Positions 1 to 7,952 of a DNA stretch of 64,000 nucleotides are shown one piece after another. The notes beneath the pieces were generated by a model. The model searched no databases, was not told where the DNA came from, and saw only the letters and a program-made list of their open reading frames with translations. Made by a program: the position numbers and the translations under genes. Numbering within the stretch: position 1 is the stretch's first letter; every line of letters starts with the position of its first letter. The DNA is from Chlamydiota bacterium (lineage in GTDB: Bacteria > Chlamydiota > Chlamydiia > Chlamydiales > JAAZZY01), in NCBI GenBank assembly GCA_022601335.1, contig JAJACV010000054.1, positions 25,868 to 89,867 on the forward strand. The letters run 5' to 3'.

Positions 1-723
1 TAAAAACTGGAGAAGAGTCATTTTATCATAGTTCATGATTTCTTCATGATAAACTCCAGCTTTAGAGTATAAGCTTAAAAGAGGGGTGTACTTTTTAATG
101 TTAATCTTTTCGCTAAGTGTTTTAACTTCTTCGTCTGTAAAACCTTGGTAGGTAACAGACTCTATAAGACCAGAAGTTCCTTCTTTAATAAAAATTTCAA
201 GAGCAACCTCATTTTTTACAGGATCCTTTACTAAATCATAATCAAGTTGAGCTTCGAAGTATCCTTTCTTTATGTAGAATTCTTTTAACTTGTGAAAGCC
301 TTTATTGAAATTTTGACGATTAAAAATAGTCATGGAGTGTGTTCCCAGTTCTTTTTCTAACCGTGACTTCTTAAAATGAAAATCTCCCTTCCAGGTAATT
401 TGGCTAATCAAAGGTCTTAGCCACACGTCAAGCGTAATATGTACTTCGTCATCATGAACAGAAATAGAAGGATTTATTTTATCGTAATCTTTTGATAACA
501 ATTTTAAGTCTTGGTCAAAAGTAGTTTGAGAAAAAGGCTCTCCTACTTTTGTTTTGAGCTTGGTTTCGACAACCTTAGTTTGAAATGCTGAGTCTTTAGG
601 TAAGTCTTTAGCTTCAATAGTTATATTTACAATAGGTTTGTTTTCATATTGCAGATTATCTCCCTTTAAAAGAGCAGGAGTCATCAAAAGTGCGAGAAGC
701 AAATAAAATAGATGTTTATTCAT
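1..723 (-). CDS. bamA: BamA/Omp85 outer membrane assembly protein, N-terminal part (runs off left edge)
   Basis: The frame is open from an ATG at 723 to the window edge, giving 241 visible codons. It begins with a Sec signal peptide (MNKHLFYLLLALLMTPALLKG) and continues with charged beta-alpha-beta segments typical of POTRA repeats, for example around GTHSMTIFNRQNFNKGF followed by a KEFYIKKGYFEA stretch, the classical 'L..Y...GY..A' POTRA end. The C-terminal barrel lies outside the window. It is directly downstream of recR on the same strand, the order recR-omp85 found in Chlamydia (CT240-CT241). BamA inserts beta-barrel proteins into the outer membrane. I see no good ribosome binding site before the ATG. 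Confidence 0.82.
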   Translation of the reverse strand, partial: MNKHLFYLLLALLMTPALLKGDNLQYENKPIVNITIEAKDLPKDSAFQTKVVETKLKTKVGEPFSQTTFDQDLKLLSKDYDKINPSISVHDDEVHITLDVWLRPLISQITWKGDFHFKKSRLEKELGTHSMTIFNRQNFNKGFHKLKEFYIKKGYFEAQLDYDLVKDPVKNEVALEIFIKEGTSGLIESVTYQGFTDEEVKTLSEKINIKKYTPLLSLYSKAGVYHEEIMNYDKMTLLQFL

Positions 724-788
724 ATATGTTTAATCATTGTAATATTAATAGGAGGATTATCCTATGAAAAAAGTGTTATTAATACAAG

Positions 789-1385
789 TCAAAAGCCTAA
801 CCTTCCTGAAAGTGCACGAGAAAGCGTATTACCATCAATATATTCAAGCGAACTCCCTACTGGAATTCCAAATGCAAGTCTCGAAATAGTGATGTTTTTC
901 AGGTTGAGCTCCTTCTTTAAAAATAAAGTAGTGGCATCTCCTTCAATTGTTGAATCCAAAGCAAAAATGATTTCCTCAAAAGAGAGCTCTTCTATTTTAT
1001 GCTTTAACGGTTCAATATTTAAGGTCGTTTCATCGCGATGATGCATTGGAGATAAAAGACCCCCTAGAACATGATACAAACCTTTATAACAATGAGTTTC
1101 TTCTAGAGTGAAAATATCTTTTGCATGGGCCACAATACAAAGCATTTTTTTTGAACGCTGTGGGCTATTGCAGTATAGGCAATTATTTTTTTCAGCAATG
1201 GCACCGCAAGAAGAACAATAGTGAATTTGAGACTGTATTTCAAGGAGGGTTTGACTGAAGGCTTCGATCTGAGAAGTCGGCCATTCAAGAACTTTAAAAG
1301 CAAATCTTTCAGCACTTTTTTGTCCAATTCCGGGAAGTTTTTTAAAATTTTCTATAATGAGTGAAAGGTGTGGGGGAAAGTGCAT
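789..1385 (-). CDS. recR: Recombination mediator protein RecR
   Basis: 198 aa, the normal RecR length. The N-terminal helix-hairpin-helix (FKKLPGIGQKSAERFAFKVL, about residues 14-33) is followed by a four-cysteine zinc motif (CSSCG...CLYC, about residues 57-72) and a Toprim-like region (MLCIVAHAKDIF..., LGGLLSPMHH). RecR acts with RecO/RecF to load RecA on gapped DNA. The Toprim position that is Glu in E. coli (VVE) reads VAH here, so this fold probably binds rather than cleaves, as known for RecR. It is transcribed ahead of bamA with a 65 bp gap. Confidence 0.95.
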   Translation of the reverse strand: MHFPPHLSLIIENFKKLPGIGQKSAERFAFKVLEWPTSQIEAFSQTLLEIQSQIHYCSSCGAIAEKNNCLYCNSPQRSKKMLCIVAHAKDIFTLEETHCYKGLYHVLGGLLSPMHHRDETTLNIEPLKHKIEELSFEEIIFALDSTIEGDATTLFLKKELNLKNITISRLAFGIPVGSSLEYIDGNTLSRALSGRLGF

Positions 1386-1667
1386 AGATAATTACTTAGA
1401 ATTAAGATTATGTAGTAAAAAGGGCTTTGTATAACTGCTAAAGTCTATTTTTTCAATATCGAAAATGCATTATTTTTATTTGCTAATAGGTTTAAAAAAC
1501 ATAGTTCTTCAAGAAAAAATTAAATTCTGCTAAGCTGTACCATCGAACACCAGATGAGCATCTTGATAAAGTCGGCTCTTTTCTCCTCTTATCTTAAATT
1601 TAGGTAGACTAGTCTGTGATTGGATGTTGGGAGGCAAATTGAAAATAATGAATAGAGGTTATAAATT
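1386..1667. other. Divergent intergenic region between recR and uppS
   Basis: 282 bp of AT-rich DNA between divergently transcribed recR and uppS. It must hold promoters for both directions. I could not pick out convincing paired -35/-10 boxes, an RNA gene or a repeat in it. Confidence 0.5.
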
Positions 1668-2447
1668 TTGAGCACCGTTTTAGTTCCTGTGAAGAAAACT
1701 TCTCAAGAAAATTCTATTTATACATCTGAAGATCTCTCTTTAGTGCTCTCTCTGCCTATTCCTAAACATATTGCTATTATTATGGATGGAAATAGAAGGT
1801 GGGCAGAGCGTAATCATCTCCCAATTGAAGCGGGACATGTGAAAGGGGCTGAGCAGTTAAAAAAAATTGTTACAGCTTCTATGGAACTTGGGATTGAAAG
1901 GCTGACAGTTTATTCTTTTTCTACTGAAAATCGAAATCGTCCTGCTGGAGAAGTCTCCCTCCTTTTGTCTTTGTTCAAAAAATATTTGATCCAAGAAAGA
2001 GAAGAAATGAAAGAAAATGGTATTAAGTTGGATACTATTGGCGACCTTAGTCTGTTTCCTGCTGATCTTCAAAAAACTATCAATGAATCTAAGGTTTTGA
2101 CCGAAAAAAGTAATAAATTTAATTTGGTTTTAGCAGTTAATTATGGGGCCAGAGACGAGATTAAGCGAGCGGTTCAAATAATTGTTCAAAAACAAATCTC
2201 AAATCCTCAAAAAGAAATACAAGTAACGGAAGAATTAATTCAAAGCTGCTTAGATACAGCAGGTTGGTCTGATCCTGAGCTGCTCATTCGAACTTCAGGT
2301 GAAATTAGATTAAGTAATTTTTTGCTTTGGCAGATTTCATATACTGAAATTTATTTTACTGAAACATACTGGCCCGAGTTTAATCCTGATTGCTTTCTTG
2401 AGGCGATTACAAATTACCAAAATAGAAAGATACGGCGAGGTTTATAA
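1668..2447 (+). CDS. uppS: Undecaprenyl pyrophosphate synthase (cis-prenyltransferase)
   Basis: 259 aa. It carries the cis-prenyltransferase signature MDGNRRWAE (about residues 39-47), the GHVKGAEQL helix, SFSTENRNRP, and the C-terminal RTSGEIRLSNFLLWQ...TETYWPEF block. It makes the C55 lipid carrier for peptidoglycan and LPS precursors. The start is a TTG at 1668 preceded by AGAGG; the next in-frame Met is inside the catalytic motif, so a non-ATG start is needed. First gene of a tight operon uppS-cdsA-cmk-plsC, the same order as CT450-CT453. The substrate-binding sequence (RLSN) has the usual pattern. Confidence 0.95.
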   Translation: MSTVLVPVKKTSQENSIYTSEDLSLVLSLPIPKHIAIIMDGNRRWAERNHLPIEAGHVKGAEQLKKIVTASMELGIERLTVYSFSTENRNRPAGEVSLLLSLFKKYLIQEREEMKENGIKLDTIGDLSLFPADLQKTINESKVLTEKSNKFNLVLAVNYGARDEIKRAVQIIVQKQISNPQKEIQVTEELIQSCLDTAGWSDPELLIRTSGEIRLSNFLLWQISYTEIYFTETYWPEFNPDCFLEAITNYQNRKIRRGL

Positions 2448-3305
2448 ATGAATGATATTAAAAGTAGGGCTGTCAGCTTTTCCGTGAGTCTATGTGTGGT
2501 ATCAGCACTACTTATTTTTTCTAAAATAGTATTAGTTTCAATTATATTTGTAGGAGCCCTTGCTATTGTTATATCTATTGCTATGTGGGAATTTTATAAG
2601 ATGGCGGAAAAAAAAGGGGTAAAACCAGCTTATGTTTTAGGTATTGGTGGGGCTCTTTGTTATCTTTTTACCACTTACTTAGCTCTTTTTTTCCCAAGCT
2701 GGAACTCTGTACCGCAACTAATATTGGGAGTTTTGCTTTTTCTCCTTTTTTTTCAAAACCTTTTTTGTTCCAAAAATGCCCTTCATAAATTATCGATATC
2801 GTATTTTGGAATTATCTATATAGCGATCTCTTTGACCTTTATTTTAAAAATTAATTATTTCTATTCTGTTGATGCTCCAATATCCGGGCAGTGGTGGTTG
2901 ATGTATTTACTGGTTGTGACTAAGTCAACTGATTTGGGAGCCTATTTTACTGGAAAGTTGTTTGGTAGAAAAGCTTTAGCTCCTATGATTAGTCCTAAAA
3001 AAACGATAGAGGGTTTAATAGGAGGCATGGCTTGCTCACTTGCAGCTAGCTTTTTACTCATATACTTGACTCCTCATGTCTATGAGCAATTTAAAATTCC
3101 TTGGCTTTTTGCTTTACTTATGTCTTTTATTTTATCCATTTTTGGTCAATTTGGAGATTTAGCAGAGTCTTTAATAAAGAGAGATGTCGGAGTCAAAGAT
3201 AGTAATAGAATTAAAGGTTCGGGTGGAATTTTGGATATGGTGGACTCAATGATTTTTGTCAGTCCAATTTTTTATTTATTTTTAGAATATGGAAACATTT
3301 TATGA
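2448..3305 (+). CDS. cdsA: Phosphatidate cytidylyltransferase (CDP-diacylglycerol synthase)
   Basis: 285 aa, with about eight hydrophobic segments. The C-terminal signature is clear: SLIKRDVGVKDSNRIKGSGG followed by ILDMVDS (about residues 240-270). The Arg usual in GGxLDRxDS is Met here. An upstream SPKKTIEG motif is also typical. It converts phosphatidic acid and CTP to CDP-diacylglycerol at the inner membrane. Its ATG follows the uppS stop codon with no gap, and its stop overlaps the cmk start (ATGA), so it is translationally coupled on both sides. PlsC, three genes on, makes its substrate. Confidence 0.95.
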   Translation: MNDIKSRAVSFSVSLCVVSALLIFSKIVLVSIIFVGALAIVISIAMWEFYKMAEKKGVKPAYVLGIGGALCYLFTTYLALFFPSWNSVPQLILGVLLFLLFFQNLFCSKNALHKLSISYFGIIYIAISLTFILKINYFYSVDAPISGQWWLMYLLVVTKSTDLGAYFTGKLFGRKALAPMISPKKTIEGLIGGMACSLAASFLLIYLTPHVYEQFKIPWLFALLMSFILSIFGQFGDLAESLIKRDVGVKDSNRIKGSGGILDMVDSMIFVSPIFYLFLEYGNIL

Positions 3306-3973
3306 TTATAGTCATTGATGGGCCTTCGGGTGCTGGTAAAAGTACCCTTGCAAAAAAACTAGCAAAGGAGCTTGGAATAGCCTATTTCGATACAGGAGCT
3401 ATGTATCGCTCTGTTTGTTGGTATCTGATGGAAAAAAAGGTGTCTTTATCTGACGCAAAACAAATTAAAGAATCACTTAAAAACTTTACTTTTGAACTAA
3501 GAAAAGAAGTCGGTGAATTTCGTTTTTTTGTTAATAATAAAGATGTTTCTAATTTAATTAGAGCTAGCGAAATCGATAAAAATGTATCCCAAGTTGCAGC
3601 TTATCCCTTTATCAGAGAATCATTAGTTCACTTGCAAGAAGAGTTTAGTCAAACTGAAGGAGGTGCTATTTTTGAAGGAAGAGATATGGGTACAGTTGTT
3701 TTTCCCAATGCTGAGCTTAAATTTTTTCTCGTAGCTGATCCAAAAGTTAGAGCCATGAGAAGGTATGAGCAACTTAAAGAGCTCTATCCAAATGCAACTT
3801 ATGATTTGAAGGAAATAGAAAAATCTATAATTAAAAGAGATGAATATGATTCAAATCGTACTTGCTCTCCGCTTAAAAAGGCTCAAGATGCTCATCTCAT
3901 AGACGCATCAGATAGATCAATTAACGCTATTTTACAAATAATGCGGACCTTTGTTGAGGAGCAAAGAGCATGA
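3302..3973 (+). CDS. cmk: Cytidylate (CMP) kinase
   Basis: 223 aa, the usual length for bacterial CMP kinase. The P-loop GPSGAGKST is at residues 7-15, followed by the AYFDTGAMYRS nucleotide-binding motif, EGRDMGTVVFP (about residue 121) and the DSNRTCSPLKKAQDA lid/C-terminal motif. It phosphorylates CMP/dCMP. Coupled by 4-bp ATGA overlaps to cdsA upstream and plsC downstream; CMP released by phospholipid synthesis gives a metabolic reason for the operon. Confidence 0.96.
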   Translation: MIIVIDGPSGAGKSTLAKKLAKELGIAYFDTGAMYRSVCWYLMEKKVSLSDAKQIKESLKNFTFELRKEVGEFRFFVNNKDVSNLIRASEIDKNVSQVAAYPFIRESLVHLQEEFSQTEGGAIFEGRDMGTVVFPNAELKFFLVADPKVRAMRRYEQLKELYPNATYDLKEIEKSIIKRDEYDSNRTCSPLKKAQDAHLIDASDRSINAILQIMRTFVEEQRA

Positions 3974-4626
3974 AGGCTAAAAAATCTTTTCTCTTTTATC
4001 GATTTTCTAGAAAACTTACGGAGTATTTTTTTAAGTTTTTCTATCGCTCTAAAATATATGGCGCAAAGGCTCATTTTTTCAAGGGAAGAGCCGTTATTGC
4101 AGGGAATCATGTTTCAAATTATGACCCTCCATTTGTGGGCGTAGCCTGGAAAGAAGTTATTCACTATTTTGCAAAGCCCTCTTTATTTGAAAAACCTTTG
4201 CTTAATTTTTTACTGAGATCTTACAATGTTCACCCATTACCCTCCGATAGCCCTACTACTGCCATTAAATATATTTCTGAACTTCTAAACAAAGATTTCA
4301 AAGTTGTTATTTTTCCTGAAGGCACACGTTCAGAAGAAGATAGAATCATAGATCCTAAACTTGGATTTGCAATGATTGCTTATCGTACAAAGAGCCCTAT
4401 TATTCCCGTCTATGTAGGGGGAGCCTATAAAATTTGGAACAGAAAGAAAAAATGGCCCAAACCTTTTGGAAAACTGATTTGTGTATTTGGTTCTCCACTC
4501 AATTGGGAATCTTTCCAAAATTTAAGTAAAAAAGAAGCTCAAGAGAAAATGCTCCAGAGATGGCAGTTAGCTGTTGAAAACTTGAAAAGTTGGTATGAAA
4601 GTGGTGCAAAAGGGTTACCTCCTTAA
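3970..4626 (+). CDS. plsC: 1-acyl-sn-glycerol-3-phosphate acyltransferase
   Basis: 218 aa. The acyltransferase HX4D box is NHVSNYDPP (about residues 48-56) and the substrate box is FPEGTRSEE (about residues 116-124); IIPVYVGG is the later conserved block. It adds the second acyl chain to lysophosphatidic acid, giving the substrate of CdsA encoded two genes upstream. Overlaps cmk by 4 bp. Last gene of the uppS operon. Confidence 0.94.
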   Translation: MKAKKSFLFYRFSRKLTEYFFKFFYRSKIYGAKAHFFKGRAVIAGNHVSNYDPPFVGVAWKEVIHYFAKPSLFEKPLLNFLLRSYNVHPLPSDSPTTAIKYISELLNKDFKVVIFPEGTRSEEDRIIDPKLGFAMIAYRTKSPIIPVYVGGAYKIWNRKKKWPKPFGKLICVFGSPLNWESFQNLSKKEAQEKMLQRWQLAVENLKSWYESGAKGLPP

Positions 4627-4689
4627 AAGATGTGTAAAAAAAGATTCAAATAAATTAAAATGACCCTTCTTAAAAAAGTGGAGATTTGG

Positions 4690-5013
4690 ATGACTAGTGA
4701 TTTGATTAGGAAAGTTTCAAGTGCAGATTTTAAAGATACAATACAGTCAGGCTTGACTCTTGTAGATTTTTTTGCAGAGTGGTGTGCTCCTTGCCGTATG
4801 CTCGTGCCTGTTCTTGAAGAAATAGCAGAAGAGAAAAAGGGAGCTTTGAAACTTTGTAAAGTAGATATTGACCAAGCTCAAGATATTACTAACGAGTTTC
4901 AAGTAACATCAGTCCCAACTCTAATTCTATTTAAAGATGGAAAAGAGGTAAATAGAACTATCGGTTTGAAAGGAGCGGATGAGTTAAGAGAGCTTATTTC
5001 TCAAAGTAGCTAG
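4690..5013 (+). CDS. trxA: Thioredoxin
   Basis: 107 aa from the ATG at 4690. I prefer this start over the in-frame ATG at 4660 because it has a GTGGAG ribosome binding site six bases upstream and gives the normal thioredoxin length; the upstream one has no Shine-Dalgarno. Active site WCAPC (WCxxC) after VDFFAE, and the cis-Pro in SVPTLILFKDG are present. WCAPC instead of the textbook WCGPC is an accepted variant. A general cytoplasmic disulfide reductase. In C. trachomatis trxA likewise lies beside the trmL-mip-aspS-hisS block (CT539). Confidence 0.93.
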   Translation: MTSDLIRKVSSADFKDTIQSGLTLVDFFAEWCAPCRMLVPVLEEIAEEKKGALKLCKVDIDQAQDITNEFQVTSVPTLILFKDGKEVNRTIGLKGADELRELISQSS

Positions 5014-5025
5014 GACTCCTTAATA

Positions 5026-5835
5026 ATGGCGTATATAGCCCTACTAGCAGGTCAGGGGGTTATGCCTCGGCATATGATAGATGAAATTCATTCATCCGGT
5101 AAAAAAGTTTTACTTATTGCTATAAGAGGTGTAACTCCAGAACAATTGGTAGAAAAAGCCGATAGTGTTGATTGGATATACATCACTCAAATAGGAAAGG
5201 CTAGAAGACTTTGTCTTAAATATAAAGTGACAGAGGCTGTTTTTGCCGGACTTGTGCACCATAGCCATATTTTTAATTTATCTTTGTTTAGACTTGATTG
5301 GCTTACCATAAAAATTCTCCTCTCTCTAAAAGATTTTAGAGCGAATGCAATTTGTAATAGAATTATTAAATGTTTTGAGGAAAAAAAGGTTCAGTTTATG
5401 AGCACAACTAAAATTTTACGAAAATACTTAGCTCCTCAGGGTATTTTAACACGCCGTAAACCAAATAAAAAACAAATGGCAGATGTTGAGTTCGGATTGT
5501 CTCTTGCAAGAGAACTTGGTAGGCTTGATATAGGTCAAACTGTTGTTGTAAAAAATAAGTCTGTAGTAGCTTTAGAAGCTATGGAGGGAACTGACAAATG
5601 TTTACAAAGAGCTGGAGATATTGCAGGGCCTGGGTGTGTTGTAATAAAATTACCGAAACCTAATCAAGACAGTCGATTTGATGTGCCAGTTATTGGAAAA
5701 AATACCATCGAAAAGTTAGCTAAAATTAAAGGGTCCGTTTTGGCAATAGGAGCAAATCAGACATTCATTTTAGATTCAGAGGTCCCTCAATTAGCCGATG
5801 AATTTGGCATTGTCTTGCTCTCTATTGAAGTTTAA
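5026..5835 (+). CDS. lpxI: UDP-2,3-diacylglucosamine pyrophosphatase LpxI (DUF1009 family)
   Basis: 269 aa, the usual LpxI length. The N-terminus (IALLAGQGVMPRHM) is the Rossmann-like start of LpxI, and the C-terminal domain has ALEAMEGTDKCLQRAG (EGTD near residues 187-190) and DVPVIGKNTIEKL. LpxI hydrolyses UDP-diacylglucosamine to lipid X in lipid A synthesis, between LpxD and LpxB. C. trachomatis uses the unrelated LpxG for this step, so this gene marks a different solution. It starts 12 bp after trxA and is probably co-transcribed. Confidence 0.88.
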   Translation: MAYIALLAGQGVMPRHMIDEIHSSGKKVLLIAIRGVTPEQLVEKADSVDWIYITQIGKARRLCLKYKVTEAVFAGLVHHSHIFNLSLFRLDWLTIKILLSLKDFRANAICNRIIKCFEEKKVQFMSTTKILRKYLAPQGILTRRKPNKKQMADVEFGLSLARELGRLDIGQTVVVKNKSVVALEAMEGTDKCLQRAGDIAGPGCVVIKLPKPNQDSRFDVPVIGKNTIEKLAKIKGSVLAIGANQTFILDSEVPQLADEFGIVLLSIEV

Positions 5836-5885
5836 TATGAGGATGAAGATAATTATTAGTAAAATAATGAGACTTAGTAGGTAGT

Positions 5886-6755
5886 ATGAATCACCGAACT
5901 TTTAAGTTGAAACTCTTAAGTCTTTTGGTGTTTTTAACATCTATTCCCCAATTACTTGTTTGTAATCTACCCTCTATAGAAGAATTTCCCGACAATGAAC
6001 GTATTTGCACCTACTTACACTTTTTAAATACTTTTCACGAAAGTTTAGGGCCTTCAGGGGACTACTCAAAAGGTGAAATTCAAATTGTACTTGATCCTGA
6101 AAAAATTCAAGAAATTGAAAGTCTACAAAAAAAGCGCCTCATGAAAAGAGGGCTCTCTGTAGATGATGCTACAAGGATGAGCCAGTGTGGTATTATTGAT
6201 ACAGATACGTATTGGATTTGGATTAGGGACGCTGTTGTTTTTCCAACTGGTTACGAGGGAACCTATAATAGAGTCGTTTGGCGTTCTGCTGTTGATGGCC
6301 CTGGTAATGTCGCTATTTTACCGGTTTTGAAAGATGGAAGAGTGATCTTAAATCTTAACTACCGGCATTCTACAAGATCTTGGGAAATTGAACTACCCAG
6401 AGGAGGACGCTTTTATGGAGAAACTCCTGAAAAAGCTTGCCGGCGTGGACTTAGATCTGAAACCGGTTGTTTAACAGATAGCCAAGTCTATTTGGGCTCA
6501 ATCACAGCAGATACAAGTACAGTCACTACTGTGACTCCCGTTTTTTTAGGATATGTATCGGAGCAAATAGAGTCAGATCAAGATCCTTCGGAGGCTATTT
6601 TAGGCCTTATCACACTCTCAAAGCAGGAAATTAAAGAAGCCTTTATCAGAGGATTTATAGAGATTAAAATGAACGGAGAGATAAAAAAAGTCCCTTTCAG
6701 AGACTCTTTTTTAGCGTACGCTCTTCTTCAAGCAGAGTCCAAAGCCTTAATTTGA
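5886..6755 (+). CDS. Exported protein with a degenerate Nudix hydrolase domain
   Basis: 289 aa. Residues 1-26 look like a Sec signal peptide (hydrophobic LLSLLVFLTSIPQLLVC). The rest resembles an ADP-ribose pyrophosphatase-type Nudix fold: NVAILPVLKDGRVILNLNYRHSTRSWEIELPRGG... The Nudix box runs from G173 to C195. E179, R187, E192 and G194 fit the consensus, but the Glu of 'RE' is G188 and the first Glu of 'EE' is S191. Two metal ligands are therefore missing, so hydrolysis is doubtful. The export signal is also odd for a Nudix enzyme. Function unknown; possibly a secreted binding protein. Confidence 0.6.
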   Translation: MNHRTFKLKLLSLLVFLTSIPQLLVCNLPSIEEFPDNERICTYLHFLNTFHESLGPSGDYSKGEIQIVLDPEKIQEIESLQKKRLMKRGLSVDDATRMSQCGIIDTDTYWIWIRDAVVFPTGYEGTYNRVVWRSAVDGPGNVAILPVLKDGRVILNLNYRHSTRSWEIELPRGGRFYGETPEKACRRGLRSETGCLTDSQVYLGSITADTSTVTTVTPVFLGYVSEQIESDQDPSEAILGLITLSKQEIKEAFIRGFIEIKMNGEIKKVPFRDSFLAYALLQAESKALI

Positions 6756-6779
6756 GTAAATAGTACGTATCTCTAAAAA

Positions 6780-7235
6780 CTAATTGAGACAGGCAAAATT
6801 CTGTTGTCTAAGCCCTTCGTAAAGAACAATAGCAACACTGTTTGCTAGGTTTAATGAACGTTTCCCAGGTTTCATTGGGATCGTATAAAATTGCTCAGCC
6901 CACTTTTGATGATATTTTTCAGGCAAACCTGATGTTTCTGAACCAAAAATGAGTATCGCATCTTTTGGATAAGCTATTTGTGTATAGGTAGCAGTGCCTT
7001 TTGACGAAAAAAAATAGAAAGGACTCGTTGTATTTTCCAAATAATCTTCTAAGTTAGAAATCATCTCTACATCAACCCCGTCCCAGTAGTCTAGACCTGC
7101 ACGCTTAAGATATCGGCTGCTTGTTTTAAAACCTAAGGGTTTGACAAAAAGCAAATCAGAACCTGTAATAGAACAAGTTCTGACTATGTTGCCTGCATTT
7201 TGGGGAATTTGAGGTTCAAAAAGAACAACTTTCAT
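6780..7235 (-). CDS. trmL: tRNA (cytidine(34)-2'-O)-methyltransferase TrmL (SPOUT family)
   Basis: 151 aa, the normal length of the minimal SPOUT enzyme YibK/TrmL. Knot motifs: EPQIPQNAGNIVRTC at the N-terminus, LIFGSETSGLPEKY in the middle and IPMKPGKRSLNLANSVAIVLYE near the C-terminus. It methylates the wobble ribose of tRNA-Leu isoacceptors using SAM. It begins 2 bp after the mip stop codon, so it is the last gene of a hisS-aspS-mip-trmL operon, the same order as CT543-CT540. Confidence 0.92.
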   Translation of the reverse strand: MKVVLFEPQIPQNAGNIVRTCSITGSDLLFVKPLGFKTSSRYLKRAGLDYWDGVDVEMISNLEDYLENTTSPFYFFSSKGTATYTQIAYPKDAILIFGSETSGLPEKYHQKWAEQFYTIPMKPGKRSLNLANSVAIVLYEGLRQQNFACLN

Positions 7236-7237
7236 TA

Positions 7238-7951
7238 CTAAGAAGGCTCTTTTGCTTGTTTTGAATTTGCTGCTAAGATTTCAATATCAAAAATCATTAA
7301 AGCATTCGGTAATAAAAAGCCGGTGGTTCCATAACCTAAATCAGGGTGTATGAACAATCGACGAGATTCACCTTCTTTGGCCCCAATAAGACCTTCTTTA
7401 AACCCAGCAATAGCATCATTCAGATCAAGAGCAACAGGTTCCATTTGATCTGATGTTCCAAAAATAGTTTCGTCTAGATACTTTCCAGTATAATGTACAA
7501 GGGGTGTACTGTTTTCTGAGATTTTAGATCCTTGTCCTTCTTTTAAAATGCTCACTTGAAGTTTGCCTGGGATAATTTCCTTAACTTCTTGATTTAGAGC
7601 ATTTTTTTCTAAAAAGTCATTTGCTTGTGACAGATTCTGATCGGACATCTCCTCAAAACATTTTTTTTGAATTTGTGAGATAGCAGACTCATAATCTTCC
7701 TCACTTAAAGGAGACGCCTTACCCTCAAGCTCTTCTTTAATTCCTACAATAACATTTTCCAAATCAAACTGATAGCTAGGGTTTTCTATGAGTCCTTTGG
7801 CAACGATGTGACCAAATGCTTTTGAAATCACACCCATTTCAGGTAGGTTTGTTTCTTCGCTTGATACCTTATCTAAATTTTCTTCTGTATTCAGAGAGAA
7901 TAAAGGCATCAATGCACAAACAAATAGTAAAAAGAGAGTTCTCTTTTTCAT
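7238..7951 (-). CDS. mip: Mip-like FKBP-type peptidyl-prolyl isomerase
   Basis: 237 aa. A Sec signal peptide (KKRTLFLLFVCALMPLFS) is followed by a helical dimerisation region (about residues 35-120) and a C-terminal FKBP domain: VHYTGKYLDETIFGTS, GFKEGLIGAKEGESRRLFIHPDLGYGTTGFLLPNALMIFDIEI. The usual 'FDSS' is IFGTS. A periplasmic or surface proline isomerase and folding factor, homologous to chlamydial Mip (CT541). I see no convincing lipobox, although Chlamydia Mip is a lipoprotein. One base separates it from aspS. Confidence 0.9.
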   Translation of the reverse strand: MKKRTLFLLFVCALMPLFSLNTEENLDKVSSEETNLPEMGVISKAFGHIVAKGLIENPSYQFDLENVIVGIKEELEGKASPLSEEDYESAISQIQKKCFEEMSDQNLSQANDFLEKNALNQEVKEIIPGKLQVSILKEGQGSKISENSTPLVHYTGKYLDETIFGTSDQMEPVALDLNDAIAGFKEGLIGAKEGESRRLFIHPDLGYGTTGFLLPNALMIFDIEILAANSKQAKEPS

Positions 7952-7952
7952 A

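Noticed and set aside
750..890. Plus-strand AGGAGG followed by an ATG and a 41-codon reading opposite the end of recR
   Set aside because: The ribosome binding site is excellent, but the reading lies antisense to conserved recR codons and resembles no protein, so chance is more likely.
712..1041. 109-codon plus-strand frame over recR
   Set aside because: It is the complement of recR coding sequence and has no ribosome binding site or protein similarity.
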